The notes under the pieces were generated by a model. It was not told the origin of the DNA and did not search any database. It worked only from the letters and a program-made list of their open reading frames with translations. DNA of 64,000 nt from JADCRZ01 sp031399065. Lineage in GTDB: Bacteria; Bacteroidota; Bacteroidia; Chitinophagales; Chitinophagaceae. The position numbers were made by a program, and so were the translations under genes. Shown piece after piece: positions 24,549 to 34,263 of this stretch (its first letter is position 1; every line of letters starts with the position of its first letter). The DNA is taken from contig JANNOM010000007.1 of assembly GCA_031399065.1 (NCBI GenBank), forward strand, positions 1 through 64,000, written 5' to 3'.

Positions 24549-27500
24549 ATGCTCCATCCTTCATTTCATCGGTATTTTTTTACCGTCATAGTATCGCTTA
24601 TCAGCATGATATTTATACATGCTTCTGCCAAAGCGCAATGTTATTCTGATCTTTATATTTATCAAACCAACCCATACGGAGCATTATGTTCTCCCCAATA
24701 TGCTACACTTAGGGCAGAATACTCAGGCCCATCAACCTACGGGGAATTTAGATGGTATGTGTCAGAGACGGATCCATCCCCGATACAAACAACTATCATG
24801 AACTATGGTGATTACCCTTCCAGCGACTATGGCGTGTATGCATCCAACGGTACAACTGTATGGTTAAGTTTTCTTGATTATGATACATATTGTGAATCGG
24901 ACAGACAATCTTATACTTTTACATTCAGCTCTCCTGCGATTCTTTTCCAGGACTATGCCCGAAAATGTGCGGATGAAAATCCAAAAGTGCAGTTTAGCAG
25001 CAATGTATCAGGTGTTACTTTTGAACTGTATAAACTAGTGGAAGAATACGACCCCTATTATGGGATAATTCAGAGCTATCAAATAGTGCAGGGTAATTCG
25101 ACAGGTTACTTCGAAATTTATAATTTTGATGTTGCTGTAGACCAAAACAACTACTTTGGAAAGATTTATCAGCCGTATGGTTGTTCTACACCTTCTTATT
25201 ACCCTATAAACATGGAAGTAACAGGCGCGTCTCCCCATACCGTTAACGGAAACCTGTCTATTAATGTGGGTACTGGTACTACGTTGACTGTTAGTGGAGA
25301 TGCCTATAATTATAAATGGTATAGTCCTTCAGGTTCTTTTTTACAAGATGGTTATCAATATGTAGTCCCCACTACATTAACTCCGGACAATTATCCGTTT
25401 AAAGTAGTCGGTGTAAACAGTGACGAAAGCTGCATAACACCGCCGGTGATAGCAACAGTAATGGTAAATCCGCCTGGAATAACTTATGCTACTTTGTATG
25501 ATAACTCAAATTTTTCAAGGGCCATTGATCAGTCGAAACCGGTTGGAACAGTAAGCGGATCAGCTGGTACAACTGCTACAGGGGGAATTACCTACAATGT
25601 GCCAATTTATGCTCCACCAGGCTCAAATGGATTACAGCCTTCCATAAGTGTATCATACAATTCACAAGCAGGAAATGGAGTACTTGGATATGGTTGGAAT
25701 ATATCATCTTTATCTGTCATTACCCGTAGCGGTAAGAATATGTATAATGATGGAATTGTAACTCCGGTTTCTTTTACAAACAGTGATGGCTTCCTTATTG
25801 ATGGGATACGTTTTTATCCCATTTCAGGAACAAATGGAGGAAACGAAACCATATATGCGGCTGAAGCAGAAAACTTTTCTAAAATTATCTCTTACACAAG
25901 CATATCAGTTAATAACCCAGATTGGTTCAAGATAATCGAAAAAAATGGGACCGTAAAGGAATATGGAAAAACTTCTGATTCGCGTTTTCTGTCAGATGAT
26001 GGATCAAACATAGTATTATGGAGATTAAATAAAATTAGCGATATAAACGGAAATTATATTGAGTACATATATATTAATGGGTTCAGAGATAGTAGAATTG
26101 ACGAAATTAGATATACCGGTAATGTCAATACGTCCTTAGAGCCCTATAATAAAATAAAGTTTAATTATTCAGTAAGAACAGATGTAAATACAGTCTTTGA
26201 GGCGGGGGCTTCTTTATCAACCAAGCACTTACTCGATAACATTACCATAACTCATAACTCTGAATCGGTTAAAATATACCACTTTAAATATGGATTTGAC
26301 AATATTCATTCAAAGTTAAATGAGATCATAGAAAAAGGTAGCGATAACACTACTGCTCTGAATTCCACTATATTCTTATACGGAGATGCTCCTCAAAATT
26401 TGGCAGTAAGTGAGACTATAGCACTTCAGGGAGATTATGATTATTACTCCGGAGATTTTAACGCAGATGGTAAAACTGATTTATTAGCAGCACATAACTA
26501 TCTTGATCAGAACATTAACAGCAGGTTACATGATGGTTATTCCGTAATTGAAAATGTAGATCAAGATAGTTACACTTTGTTATATTCTAAAAATTTGCCT
26601 CAAAATGGGGCTTCTATAAAAATACAAGACAAAAAGACATTTAATTTCTTAACCTCAGATTATGATGGAGATGGTAGGGATGATATTTTACAGGTAAATT
26701 CTTCCACCACTGAAAATTTTCTATGCAATGGGGGATATAGGAGAAAGGTGTCAGATGTAATTATCAATTATACAAAAAGTCATAATTCTCAAACTGGCTA
26801 TACAGATTATGTGCAACAATCCATACCTTCACCTGTTGACTGGTTAAGCCACCAATACCAGTACACCAGCACGCAGGGAAATTTTTTCATGCCAGGCGAT
26901 TTTGATGGAGATGGCAATCAAGATTATATACTGGTATTAGGGGCTAAAACGCAAGATGGTCTTTGCGCTTTTGTTCTTCCTAATTATATATTCGACTACA
27001 AAGCCTTTATAACTTGCCCATCTTTAGGAGAACATAATGAGGAAGTTATTAACTTCGGCTTTGGGACGAACACCGGTTTCAACTATGCAAGTACGGTGGC
27101 CGAAGCAGATATGATAAATACTCTTGATTTTGATGGGGATGGTATAACTGAACTACTGGTAACAAAAAATTACCAAACCTATGTGTTGTCAATTAAGAGA
27201 GTGCCTGCTACAACAGGATATGCATTCGGCTGTTCAATATTACTGACCACTGGTGAAATTACAAAGGACAGTAAATATTTTCCTGGAGATTTTAATGGAG
27301 ACAGAAAAACTGATTTGCTTGTAAGAGCCGGTAACGGAACGTGGAAAATTTTATATTCTAACGGAATTTCCTTCGTCTCTTCATCATTTACTTTCAATCA
27401 GAATCCAAACATACCTGGTAATTCTTCAGATGATAAGGTAGTGGTAAGTGATTTTAACGGCGATGGATCGAGTGATATCCTGCACGGCTTTGCTGCGAAT

Positions 27501-30500
27501 GCAAGCACATCTAAATTTTCTCTTTATTTTAGCAGAGGTGGGATAGCAGCTTCCTTTTATTACGAACAGTACGATTATGCAAATAGATTAACAATCGGCC
27601 CATTAACTGTTGGTGATTTTAATGGAGATGGGCGAAGTGACTTGCTGAATCGCATGAATATTTATTTGCCTGCTGATTTTATATCTTTCAAGGAATTTGG
27701 TAAAGAAACCCTTTTGACAAAAGTTACCGATGGCCACAATGTTACCACGGCTTTTGACTATAAATTGTTAACTGATAAGACTATTTATCCTTACTTTTAT
27801 AATCGCACTATCTTATTAGACGATCTTTCCAACAAAAACCCCATTAATTATGTGCAATTACCTATGTACGCACTTTCATCATTGACATTACCAAACGGCA
27901 TAGGGGGCAGCAATGTTACTACTTTTGAATATGAAAATGCAATAATGCATAGGTCCTCCAAAGGATTGTTGGGATTTAGTAAGTTAACCTCCACAAATAC
28001 ATCGACCGGAATTACAACAATAGTAGAGAATGAAATAAATACTCAATTCGCAGTTCCATTTACAATTAAAAAAACATTATCGCTTACCCCTACTTTAGAG
28101 GTTTTATCAGAAACTATAATATCGACATCATTTGAAAACCTTTCATCGGGTTCAAATAAGCGATTTTTTCAACACTTGGATAAGATACTAAATGTTGACC
28201 ATCTGACAGGCTCTGCTAATGAAATCAGCAGTTTATACGACAATTATGGCAATATTACCACATCAACTTCTAACATTGGTGCACTATCGGGCAGTGCTGT
28301 AGATCCGGTAGAGACGACGATTACCACATCATCTTATGGTATTCATAATACGCCAGTACCTGCCTATCCTGATAATACTACTGTTTCAAAGGTAAGATCA
28401 GGTATGCCAACACAAAACTATACTACTCAATTTACTTATACAAGCAATGGATTGATAGCCTCCAAAGCAGATTTCTATGGACTTCCAAAATCACTTATTA
28501 CAACTTATACATATACTACCTATGGAAACCCGGCAACAGTTACATTAAGCACTTCCGGACTGAACAGCCGAACTACTTCTTTTGTTTATGATTCAAAAGA
28601 GCGAGTGGTATTAACTAAACAACAAACAGGTTCTGGTCTTTCCCAAGAGGAGTCTTATACATACGACTATAAATGGGGTAAGCGATTAACTCAAACATCA
28701 ACTGATTGCCTTACTACTATCTTTGAATACGATCTCTTTGGGAAAATGAAGAGGACTACTCTTCCAGCCGGATATAGTGTTACTACAAATTATAATTGGG
28801 ATATCCAGGGTGAAAATACTTATTACATTCTAACAGACTTTCCTGGAGGAAATCCCGATAGTAAAATCTGGTTCGATAAATTGGGAAGGGAAATAAAAAA
28901 ACAACAAGCAGGTTTTAATAATCAGTGGCTAACTCAATTAATTACTTATAGTTCAAAAGGTAATATAGATACTAAAACAAATTTATATTACTCAGGTTTT
29001 GAAAGCCCGGTAGTAACAACTAATACTTATGATGTATACAATAGACTTCAAGCTTCTGCCAATCAAATTGGTACCATTGACTATACATATACTAAATTAA
29101 GTAACGGAAGAATTCAGTTAGTCATTTCAGCAGGAGGACAAAGTACGACTAAAATCACTGATGCTAGTGGGAAGATTATAACGGCTATTGACAATGGAGG
29201 GCAGCTTGATTTTATATACGATAGCAGAGGCAATCAGACAGAAGCAAAGCATGGAAATACTATATTGTTAATCAATAATTATGATGATTATGGGCGACAA
29301 ACATCACTTACTGATAAAAATGCTGGTACCGTATCCTATCAATATGATGCCTTCGGCCAACTTAAATCACAAACAGACCAGAGCGGCAACACATCTACGA
29401 TGACCTACGATGATTTCGGACGTATCGTTAGTCGGGAAGACCTGGAAGGAATTACTACTTACGAATATTATAAAGACATAAATACAGGTTGTAGTAACAA
29501 TAACCTTTCCAGAATAACAGACTTCAATGGCGTTGTTAAGGATTATATCTATAACGGCTTAAAACGCTTGATAACAGAAACTGTAACCATCGATGGTACC
29601 ACTAATACTACCCAATATGATTATGACATCTATGGTCACAGAAACAAAGTTACATACCCATCTGGCGTAGTAATAGATAATCTATATGATAATAGCGGTA
29701 ACTTGACTGTAGTATCAGGTGGAGACGGTACTTCATCTTCGACTTTATTCTCTGGTATTTCAATGAATGGGTTTGGACAATATAATTCGTATACTCTCGG
29801 AAATAACCTCACGTCACAGAATACCTACACCTATGGTTATGCTACCCGTTATTCTACTCCTGGCATACAGGATCTTAATTTTAACTTCGATTATCTTAAA
29901 GGAAGTTTATTGAGCCGCCAGGACGGAATTAAAAACATAACAGAAACTTTTCAATACGATGCTCTCAATCGCCTTACACAAAGTAGTGTGAACAGCCTAG
30001 TTCAACTAAATTTGAATTATGATGGAAACAGTAGTTTTTCAAAGGGAAATATTACATCTAAAACTGATGCCGGAGAATATATATATAAAAATGATAAGAT
30101 ACACGCTGTAGCATATATTACTAATCCGGCGGGGCCATTGGTGCCACCCACCAATATCGCTAACAGTCTACAGCAAATTACCTATACATCATTTTTGCAA
30201 CCTTCTGTAATTTCAGAAGGGTCATATCAAATGAACTTTGTTTATGGTGATAATTATCAAAGAGTGAAAAGCATAACCCAACAAAACAATGTAATAATTG
30301 AAACAAAGTATTATTTTGGTAATTACGAAAAACAAATTCTCAATGGTCAGACTAGGGAAATACATTATGTAAGTGGTGGCAACGGCCTATGTGCTATTAT
30401 TGTTCGAGAAAACGGAGCTAATAACTTCTATTTTACATACACGGATTATTTGGGTAGCCTTCTTTCTCTTACTGATATAAATGGAATTGTAATCGCTGAG

Positions 30501-31736
30501 CAAAATTTTGATGCCTGGGGACGTAGCCGGAACCCATCCACCTGGAATTATCCTTCTGTCCCTTCAAATCCTTTATGGCTATATAGAGGGTACACCGGAC
30601 ATGAACATCTTGCTCAATTCGCCCTAATCAATATGAACGGCCGCTTGTACGATCCCGTACAAGGCCGTATGATTAGTCCAGACAATAATGTTCCCGATCC
30701 ATTTAATACACAAGGTTATAACAGGTATGCCTATGCCATGAATAATCCACTTTTGTATTCAGACCCGGATGGAGAATTTGTACATTTGATAGTTGGGGCA
30801 GTCATTGGTGGTCTATTTAATTTGATGAGTGCTGATATGAGTGGAAAAATCGGGAGTTTCGGGGACGCACTTAAATATTTTGGGATTGGTGCGGCGGCTG
30901 GTGCTTTAGGAGCAGGAGTTGGGGCAGGCATCAGTTCCTCATGGGTAGGCGGTAGTTTTGGGGCTGGGTTTATGGGCACAACAGGTGCCACAGCTACTGG
31001 CTTTTTAGCGGGTGCAGCGGCTGGTGGCGGTGCCGGGTTAGCAGGTGGATTTATAACGGGCTTTGGAAATAATTTGATTTCAGGTAAAAGTTTTGGCAAT
31101 TCCCTGACAAGCGGTTTTCGGTCCAGTATAATTGGAGCGATAGGAGGTGGCTTAATTGGAGGAACAATTGGGGGTTTAGATGCTATGTCAAATAAGACCA
31201 ATTTTTTTACTGGTAAAGCGACAGTCAATTTGTCGGGAGGCGTTGGTGCACACAATGTTGGAAGCGATGCAATGAACAATGCTGTGTCAGTTAAATATGT
31301 AGGAAGATTTGAAAAAATAGCAGTCTATGAATCATCTGCATTAGGTGCAGGGTCTGGATCAGGAGGTGTTACTTTGCCTGGTTTAGGTATTATTGTTGGT
31401 AGTGGTGCTTATACACAAATGAGTGCTAACGGTACCTGGAATCTACTGGCGCATGAATTCGGTCACATTTTACAATCAAAATTACCTTATGTTGGAGCAG
31501 ATGGTTTTTTGGCAATTATTGGATCGGAAAGTTTGGCAAGTGCCACTTTCAATCCAGGCAGTCACAATCAATTTTGGACTGAAACTTGGGCCAATCATCT
31601 GTCAAACAGTTATTTTACCAGTATGCCCTGGGATATGATAAATTGGCCGATACAAAATATTAGCTGGTTTCATTCCTTAAAATTTAGTTTGTGGAGGAAT
31701 ATGCACCCTTCACCAGTTCCTGCTATTTATCCATAA
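24549..31736 (+). CDS. Giant SpvB/FG-GAP/RHS protein with a C-terminal HEFGH metallopeptidase-like tip (predicted polymorphic toxin)
   Basis: 2395 residues with a signal peptide (cut near AKAQC). Residues 30-330 are Cys-containing, Ig-like, adhesion-type sequence. From about 338 an SpvB-like segment (GLQPSISVSYNSQAGNGVLG) begins. Residues 635-1025 hold seven FG-GAP-type DxDGDGxxD units. From about 1220 to 1950 there are YD/RHS repeats (YDDYGRQTSL, YQYDAFGQLKSQTDQSGN). The RHS core spans roughly 1958-2073 and ends at RYAYAMNNPLLYSDPDGE, the normal border of the variable tip. The tip has a Gly/Ala-rich zipper (2080-2205) and then a domain with His2302-Glu-Phe-Gly-His2306 and a downstream FWTETWAN (Glu2345), the pattern of a zinc peptidase. 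The RHS shell normally encapsulates a toxic tip. That the tip is the toxin is inference. AT-rich and unlike the flanks. Confidence 0.93.
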   Translation: MLHPSFHRYFFTVIVSLISMIFIHASAKAQCYSDLYIYQTNPYGALCSPQYATLRAEYSGPSTYGEFRWYVSETDPSPIQTTIMNYGDYPSSDYGVYASNGTTVWLSFLDYDTYCESDRQSYTFTFSSPAILFQDYARKCADENPKVQFSSNVSGVTFELYKLVEEYDPYYGIIQSYQIVQGNSTGYFEIYNFDVAVDQNNYFGKIYQPYGCSTPSYYPINMEVTGASPHTVNGNLSINVGTGTTLTVSGDAYNYKWYSPSGSFLQDGYQYVVPTTLTPDNYPFKVVGVNSDESCITPPVIATVMVNPPGITYATLYDNSNFSRAIDQSKPVGTVSGSAGTTATGGITYNVPIYAPPGSNGLQPSISVSYNSQAGNGVLGYGWNISSLSVITRSGKNMYNDGIVTPVSFTNSDGFLIDGIRFYPISGTNGGNETIYAAEAENFSKIISYTSISVNNPDWFKIIEKNGTVKEYGKTSDSRFLSDDGSNIVLWRLNKISDINGNYIEYIYINGFRDSRIDEIRYTGNVNTSLEPYNKIKFNYSVRTDVNTVFEAGASLSTKHLLDNITITHNSESVKIYHFKYGFDNIHSKLNEIIEKGSDNTTALNSTIFLYGDAPQNLAVSETIALQGDYDYYSGDFNADGKTDLLAAHNYLDQNINSRLHDGYSVIENVDQDSYTLLYSKNLPQNGASIKIQDKKTFNFLTSDYDGDGRDDILQVNSSTTENFLCNGGYRRKVSDVIINYTKSHNSQTGYTDYVQQSIPSPVDWLSHQYQYTSTQGNFFMPGDFDGDGNQDYILVLGAKTQDGLCAFVLPNYIFDYKAFITCPSLGEHNEEVINFGFGTNTGFNYASTVAEADMINTLDFDGDGITELLVTKNYQTYVLSIKRVPATTGYAFGCSILLTTGEITKDSKYFPGDFNGDRKTDLLVRAGNGTWKILYSNGISFVSSSFTFNQNPNIPGNSSDDKVVVSDFNGDGSSDILHGFAANASTSKFSLYFSRGGIAASFYYEQYDYANRLTIGPLTVGDFNGDGRSDLLNRMNIYLPADFISFKEFGKETLLTKVTDGHNVTTAFDYKLLTDKTIYPYFYNRTILLDDLSNKNPINYVQLPMYALSSLTLPNGIGGSNVTTFEYENAIMHRSSKGLLGFSKLTSTNTSTGITTIVENEINTQFAVPFTIKKTLSLTPTLEVLSETIISTSFENLSSGSNKRFFQHLDKILNVDHLTGSANEISSLYDNYGNITTSTSNIGALSGSAVDPVETTITTSSYGIHNTPVPAYPDNTTVSKVRSGMPTQNYTTQFTYTSNGLIASKADFYGLPKSLITTYTYTTYGNPATVTLSTSGLNSRTTSFVYDSKERVVLTKQQTGSGLSQEESYTYDYKWGKRLTQTSTDCLTTIFEYDLFGKMKRTTLPAGYSVTTNYNWDIQGENTYYILTDFPGGNPDSKIWFDKLGREIKKQQAGFNNQWLTQLITYSSKGNIDTKTNLYYSGFESPVVTTNTYDVYNRLQASANQIGTIDYTYTKLSNGRIQLVISAGGQSTTKITDASGKIITAIDNGGQLDFIYDSRGNQTEAKHGNTILLINNYDDYGRQTSLTDKNAGTVSYQYDAFGQLKSQTDQSGNTSTMTYDDFGRIVSREDLEGITTYEYYKDINTGCSNNNLSRITDFNGVVKDYIYNGLKRLITETVTIDGTTNTTQYDYDIYGHRNKVTYPSGVVIDNLYDNSGNLTVVSGGDGTSSSTLFSGISMNGFGQYNSYTLGNNLTSQNTYTYGYATRYSTPGIQDLNFNFDYLKGSLLSRQDGIKNITETFQYDALNRLTQSSVNSLVQLNLNYDGNSSFSKGNITSKTDAGEYIYKNDKIHAVAYITNPAGPLVPPTNIANSLQQITYTSFLQPSVISEGSYQMNFVYGDNYQRVKSITQQNNVIIETKYYFGNYEKQILNGQTREIHYVSGGNGLCAIIVRENGANNFYFTYTDYLGSLLSLTDINGIVIAEQNFDAWGRSRNPSTWNYPSVPSNPLWLYRGYTGHEHLAQFALINMNGRLYDPVQGRMISPDNNVPDPFNTQGYNRYAYAMNNPLLYSDPDGEFVHLIVGAVIGGLFNLMSADMSGKIGSFGDALKYFGIGAAAGALGAGVGAGISSSWVGGSFGAGFMGTTGATATGFLAGAAAGGGAGLAGGFITGFGNNLISGKSFGNSLTSGFRSSIIGAIGGGLIGGTIGGLDAMSNKTNFFTGKATVNLSGGVGAHNVGSDAMNNAVSVKYVGRFEKIAVYESSALGAGSGSGGVTLPGLGIIVGSGAYTQMSANGTWNLLAHEFGHILQSKLPYVGADGFLAIIGSESLASATFNPGSHNQFWTETWANHLSNSYFTSMPWDMINWPIQNISWFHSLKFSLWRNMHPSPVPAIYP

Positions 31737-31748
31737 CAAGTACTTCGT

Positions 31749-32228
31749 ATGAACAAACTCTTATTAATCTATCTATTTTTACTATTAGTTGGTTGTTTTT
31801 ACGACCCTCCTAGAAAGGGGAAAGAGATTTTTATTCATAATCAAACTGATGAATATGTTTATGTCACCGACTCTTTACTTCCTACAGGGAATATAAGGCT
31901 GTATGACACTGTTTTAGTAAATAAAAAGGAGCTTATGTTGGCAAAAGGAAACTACATACCAACGTTTAACCAATGGATTTATTTTTTACCGGAAGTATGG
32001 TATAAGGATCTTAAAGAAAATAACATCCATAAGTTTGCCTTATATTTTATTACAAGAAATGATTTTAATAAAAATTATGAGGTAATAAAAAGTAACAAAC
32101 TATACCAAGTATATTATATTGACCTTGATGATGTAATGAAAAATCAGTTGACCCATGTTTTTTACTTTAAAGATTCTATTCTAACGGAACATACGTATGA
32201 TATCGAAAGTATTAGAAATAAGAAATAA
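31749..32228 (+). CDS. Small lipoprotein, candidate immunity protein for the RHS tip
   Basis: 159 residues. The N-terminus MNKLLLIYLFLLLVGC is a lipoprotein signal with the Cys at residue 16. The mature part is soluble, Tyr- and Lys-rich, with no recognised domain. It begins 12 bases after the RHS stop, the standard place for an immunity gene in polymorphic toxin loci. A membrane-anchored periplasmic location would suit protection against an incoming or self-processed peptidase. Function is inferred only from position and the lipobox. Confidence 0.6.
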   Translation: MNKLLLIYLFLLLVGCFYDPPRKGKEIFIHNQTDEYVYVTDSLLPTGNIRLYDTVLVNKKELMLAKGNYIPTFNQWIYFLPEVWYKDLKENNIHKFALYFITRNDFNKNYEVIKSNKLYQVYYIDLDDVMKNQLTHVFYFKDSILTEHTYDIESIRNKK

Positions 32229-32278
32229 GAATTATACTGTCCGGAACAGTAAGCCTTTTAATATATTAAATCATCGAT

Positions 32279-32722
32279 ATGAAAACAAGCCTGGTTTATA
32301 GTTTTATATTATGTTTGTGCTATCTTAAAAATTCTGCACAAGAAATTCCTTTTAATACCTGTGGAATTGTTAATACCTACGACGCATCGGGAAACAGATT
32401 AAAACGTGTATATTTTTGCAATAATGGCATTGACCCTTATCCAATGCGAAAAATGTCCGAAACAGTAACAGCTACTGAAGAATTTCAGGCTGTAGATGCC
32501 TTATACCCCAATCCTACTTCGGGGAAATTTTTGGTGACATTTAGTAAAGCCCTTAATAATGCAAGCATCCTGCTTACAGATGCTAATGGAAAAGCCATTT
32601 TACAATTTAAGGCAAGTGGCAATAAGATTGATTTTGATTTGACCTCTGTGCCTCCAGGTGTTTATTTTGTCGCCATTCATGATGCAGGAACAATTATTAC
32701 TAAAAAAGTTATTAAACAATAA
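32279..32722 (+). CDS. Small secreted protein with T9SS type A sorting domain
   Basis: 147 residues: signal peptide (to about NSAQ), a short middle containing TYDASGNRLKRVYFCNN, and from about residue 78 a T9SS C-terminal domain (ALYPNPTSGKFLVTFSKALN ... VPPGVYFVAI ... TKKVIKQ). The type IX system would export it and anchor it to the surface. The YDxxGNR element is the core of an RHS/YD repeat, and such mini-proteins are, as I recall, found downstream of RHS genes in Bacteroidota. It lies 50 bases after the lipoprotein gene, in the same AT-rich unit. Role unknown; it might be a truncated RHS relative or an accessory surface component. Confidence 0.8.
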   Translation: MKTSLVYSFILCLCYLKNSAQEIPFNTCGIVNTYDASGNRLKRVYFCNNGIDPYPMRKMSETVTATEEFQAVDALYPNPTSGKFLVTFSKALNNASILLTDANGKAILQFKASGNKIDFDLTSVPPGVYFVAIHDAGTIITKKVIKQ

Positions 32723-32770
32723 CAAGAACCTGTAATATCATTTACCATATTTTGGGCAACTTTATTTCAA

Positions 32771-33100
32771 TCAATGCGAAGCCGCAAACTTCAACCCCAC
32801 AATAGAAGCAATTAACGTAACGATAAAAAACAAACGCCAGAAGGTAGCAGGCTCCCGGAAGAAAAGAATGCCTATTATTACCGTGCCGACCGCACCGATG
32901 CCCGTCCATACCGCGTAAGCAGTGCCCAGGGGAAGTGTTTCGGTGGCTTTATCCAGCAGGGACATGCTGATAATAATACAAATAAAGAAGCCTATATACC
33001 AACCGGTTGACGTAGTACCATTGGTTTCTTTGGCTTTTCCCAGGCATGTTGTAAAGCCTACCTCGAATAAACCGGCTATAATGAGTATTATCCAGTTCAT
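32771..33100 (-). CDS. SMR-family exporter, guanidinium (Gdx/SugE) type
   Basis: 109 residues, four transmembrane helices. The membrane-embedded Glu is in IIAGLFEVGFTTCLG, and helix 3 has GTAYAVWTGIGAVGTVIIGI, the signature of the SugE/Gdx branch rather than EmrE. Gdx proteins export guanidinium in exchange for protons as dual-topology dimers. It lies 36 bases after the sugar-transferase gene on the same strand and may be read through from it. No guanidine riboswitch can fit in that gap. Confidence 0.88.
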   Translation of the reverse strand: MNWIILIIAGLFEVGFTTCLGKAKETNGTTSTGWYIGFFICIIISMSLLDKATETLPLGTAYAVWTGIGAVGTVIIGILFFREPATFWRLFFIVTLIASIVGLKFAASH

Positions 33101-33136
33101 ACTTTATATTAACCGAAACTGATGATACTAAAGATA

Positions 33137-33895
33137 CTAAATAAATACAGCTAAAAAGGCGGTCACCCACCGACGTTGACGTGCTACGATTTTTGGCAGT
33201 TTCAGAGAAATCCGCTTGTAGATTAATGTGAGGGTTTGTACGGCCGTGTCGCGGATGATACGGTAATCTAGCAGGAAATTGGTATTGCGTATGTAAAACG
33301 CATCGAACTGGAAGCGGCGGAACATACTGGTAAAGTCGTGGGTAGGGCCTCGGTAACCCTTCATCTGGGCAAGACCGGTAATACCCGGCTTAACGATATT
33401 TCTGAATTTATAACCAGGGATAGCATTGGAAAACTTGGAGCAGTCCGACAGCATATGTGGTCTTGGCCCTACAATACTCATATCTCCAAACAGCACATTG
33501 ATAAATTGAGGTAACTCATCCAAATTGCATTTACGGAGAAATCTGCCCGTGGGTGTAATGCGCACATCATCCTCGTCTGCCTGGCAGGTATTTGCCTCGG
33601 CATTTACATACATGGTACGGAACTTATAGCAAAAAAAGATTCTGCCTCCGCGGCCTACCCTTCTTTGAATGAAAAAAACGGGACCCCTGGATTCCAGTTT
33701 AATGAGTACTGCAAAAATGGGGAACAGAACAATGAGGACGATTGATGTTACAACAAAGGATATGACTATATCGGACAAACGCTTCAAAATAAAATAGAGC
33801 TTTTTATTTTCTACGTACGATCGTATCGATGCTTTTTTCTGGACGTTCTCTTTTAAAACCCTGGTTTGTTCTTTGAATATTGTATTTCTCGTCAT
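33137..33895 (-). CDS. Initiating sugar-phosphate transferase (undecaprenyl-phosphate type)
   Basis: 252 residues of the bacterial sugar transferase family (WcaJ/RfbP C-terminal type, monotopic PGT). One hydrophobic segment (DIVISFVVTSIVLIVLFPIF) precedes the catalytic block GPVFFIQRRVGRGGRIFFCYKFRTM. Further motifs are GRFLRKCNLDELPQFINVL (conserved Asp-Glu) and MSIVGPRPHM, then KPGITGLAQMKGYRG. It would put the first sugar phosphate on undecaprenyl phosphate to begin a surface glycan. It lacks the N-terminal multi-spanning region of full WcaJ. It is the left-most gene of the polysaccharide locus. Confidence 0.92.
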   Translation of the reverse strand: MTRNTIFKEQTRVLKENVQKKASIRSYVENKKLYFILKRLSDIVISFVVTSIVLIVLFPIFAVLIKLESRGPVFFIQRRVGRGGRIFFCYKFRTMYVNAEANTCQADEDDVRITPTGRFLRKCNLDELPQFINVLFGDMSIVGPRPHMLSDCSKFSNAIPGYKFRNIVKPGITGLAQMKGYRGPTHDFTSMFRRFQFDAFYIRNTNFLLDYRIIRDTAVQTLTLIYKRISLKLPKIVARQRRWVTAFLAVFI

Positions 33896-34263
33896 GGATA
33901 CCCCCTCTTTTGGCCAAAGCCGGTTTAATATTATACCATCTGTGCCATACTTCGATTCATTAGTATAGTGTGGTGCAAATATAGTTCAGTTTATCAAATA
34001 AAATATACATGCCCTCCTAATTCTGAACCGATAACGCAAAATGGCGCTCTATAATTGTGCCTAGTGACAAACATCTAACCTAAAACGTTGCTTTAGAACG
34101 AAATTTTTATACTACTTATAAAATTTTAACAAAAACATCATGTTGCACGCTGTAATTTGAGGATGTACTCCCTTGGTCTTAACATCATACATTTTTATAT
34201 TGATGGGTATGGGAGGTATTTTAGCTACTTTAATATACTATTTTTGCTGATACTTCCATCACC
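33896..34263. promoter_or_regulatory. Divergent intergenic region with two -7 boxes
   Basis: 368 bases between the sugar transferase (minus) and the O-antigen ligase-like gene (plus). TATATTTG on the minus strand at 33983-33976 is an exact -7 box about 80 bases before the transferase start. TATTTTTG on the plus strand at 34239-34246 is an exact -7 box 17 bases before the ligase ATG. Convincing -33 elements are not seen. No gene, tRNA or repeat was recognised in between. Confidence 0.5.

Noticed and set aside
30731..31279. 182-codon minus-strand frame inside the RHS gene
   Set aside because: Its Pro/Ala-rich translation is the mirror of the Gly/Ala zipper on the plus strand; no start signal or homology.
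32232..32255. Hairpin ACTGT-CCGGA-ACAGT after the lipoprotein gene as a terminator
   Set aside because: The stem has only five pairs and is followed by a weak T run; the T9SS gene 50 bases on is probably co-transcribed.
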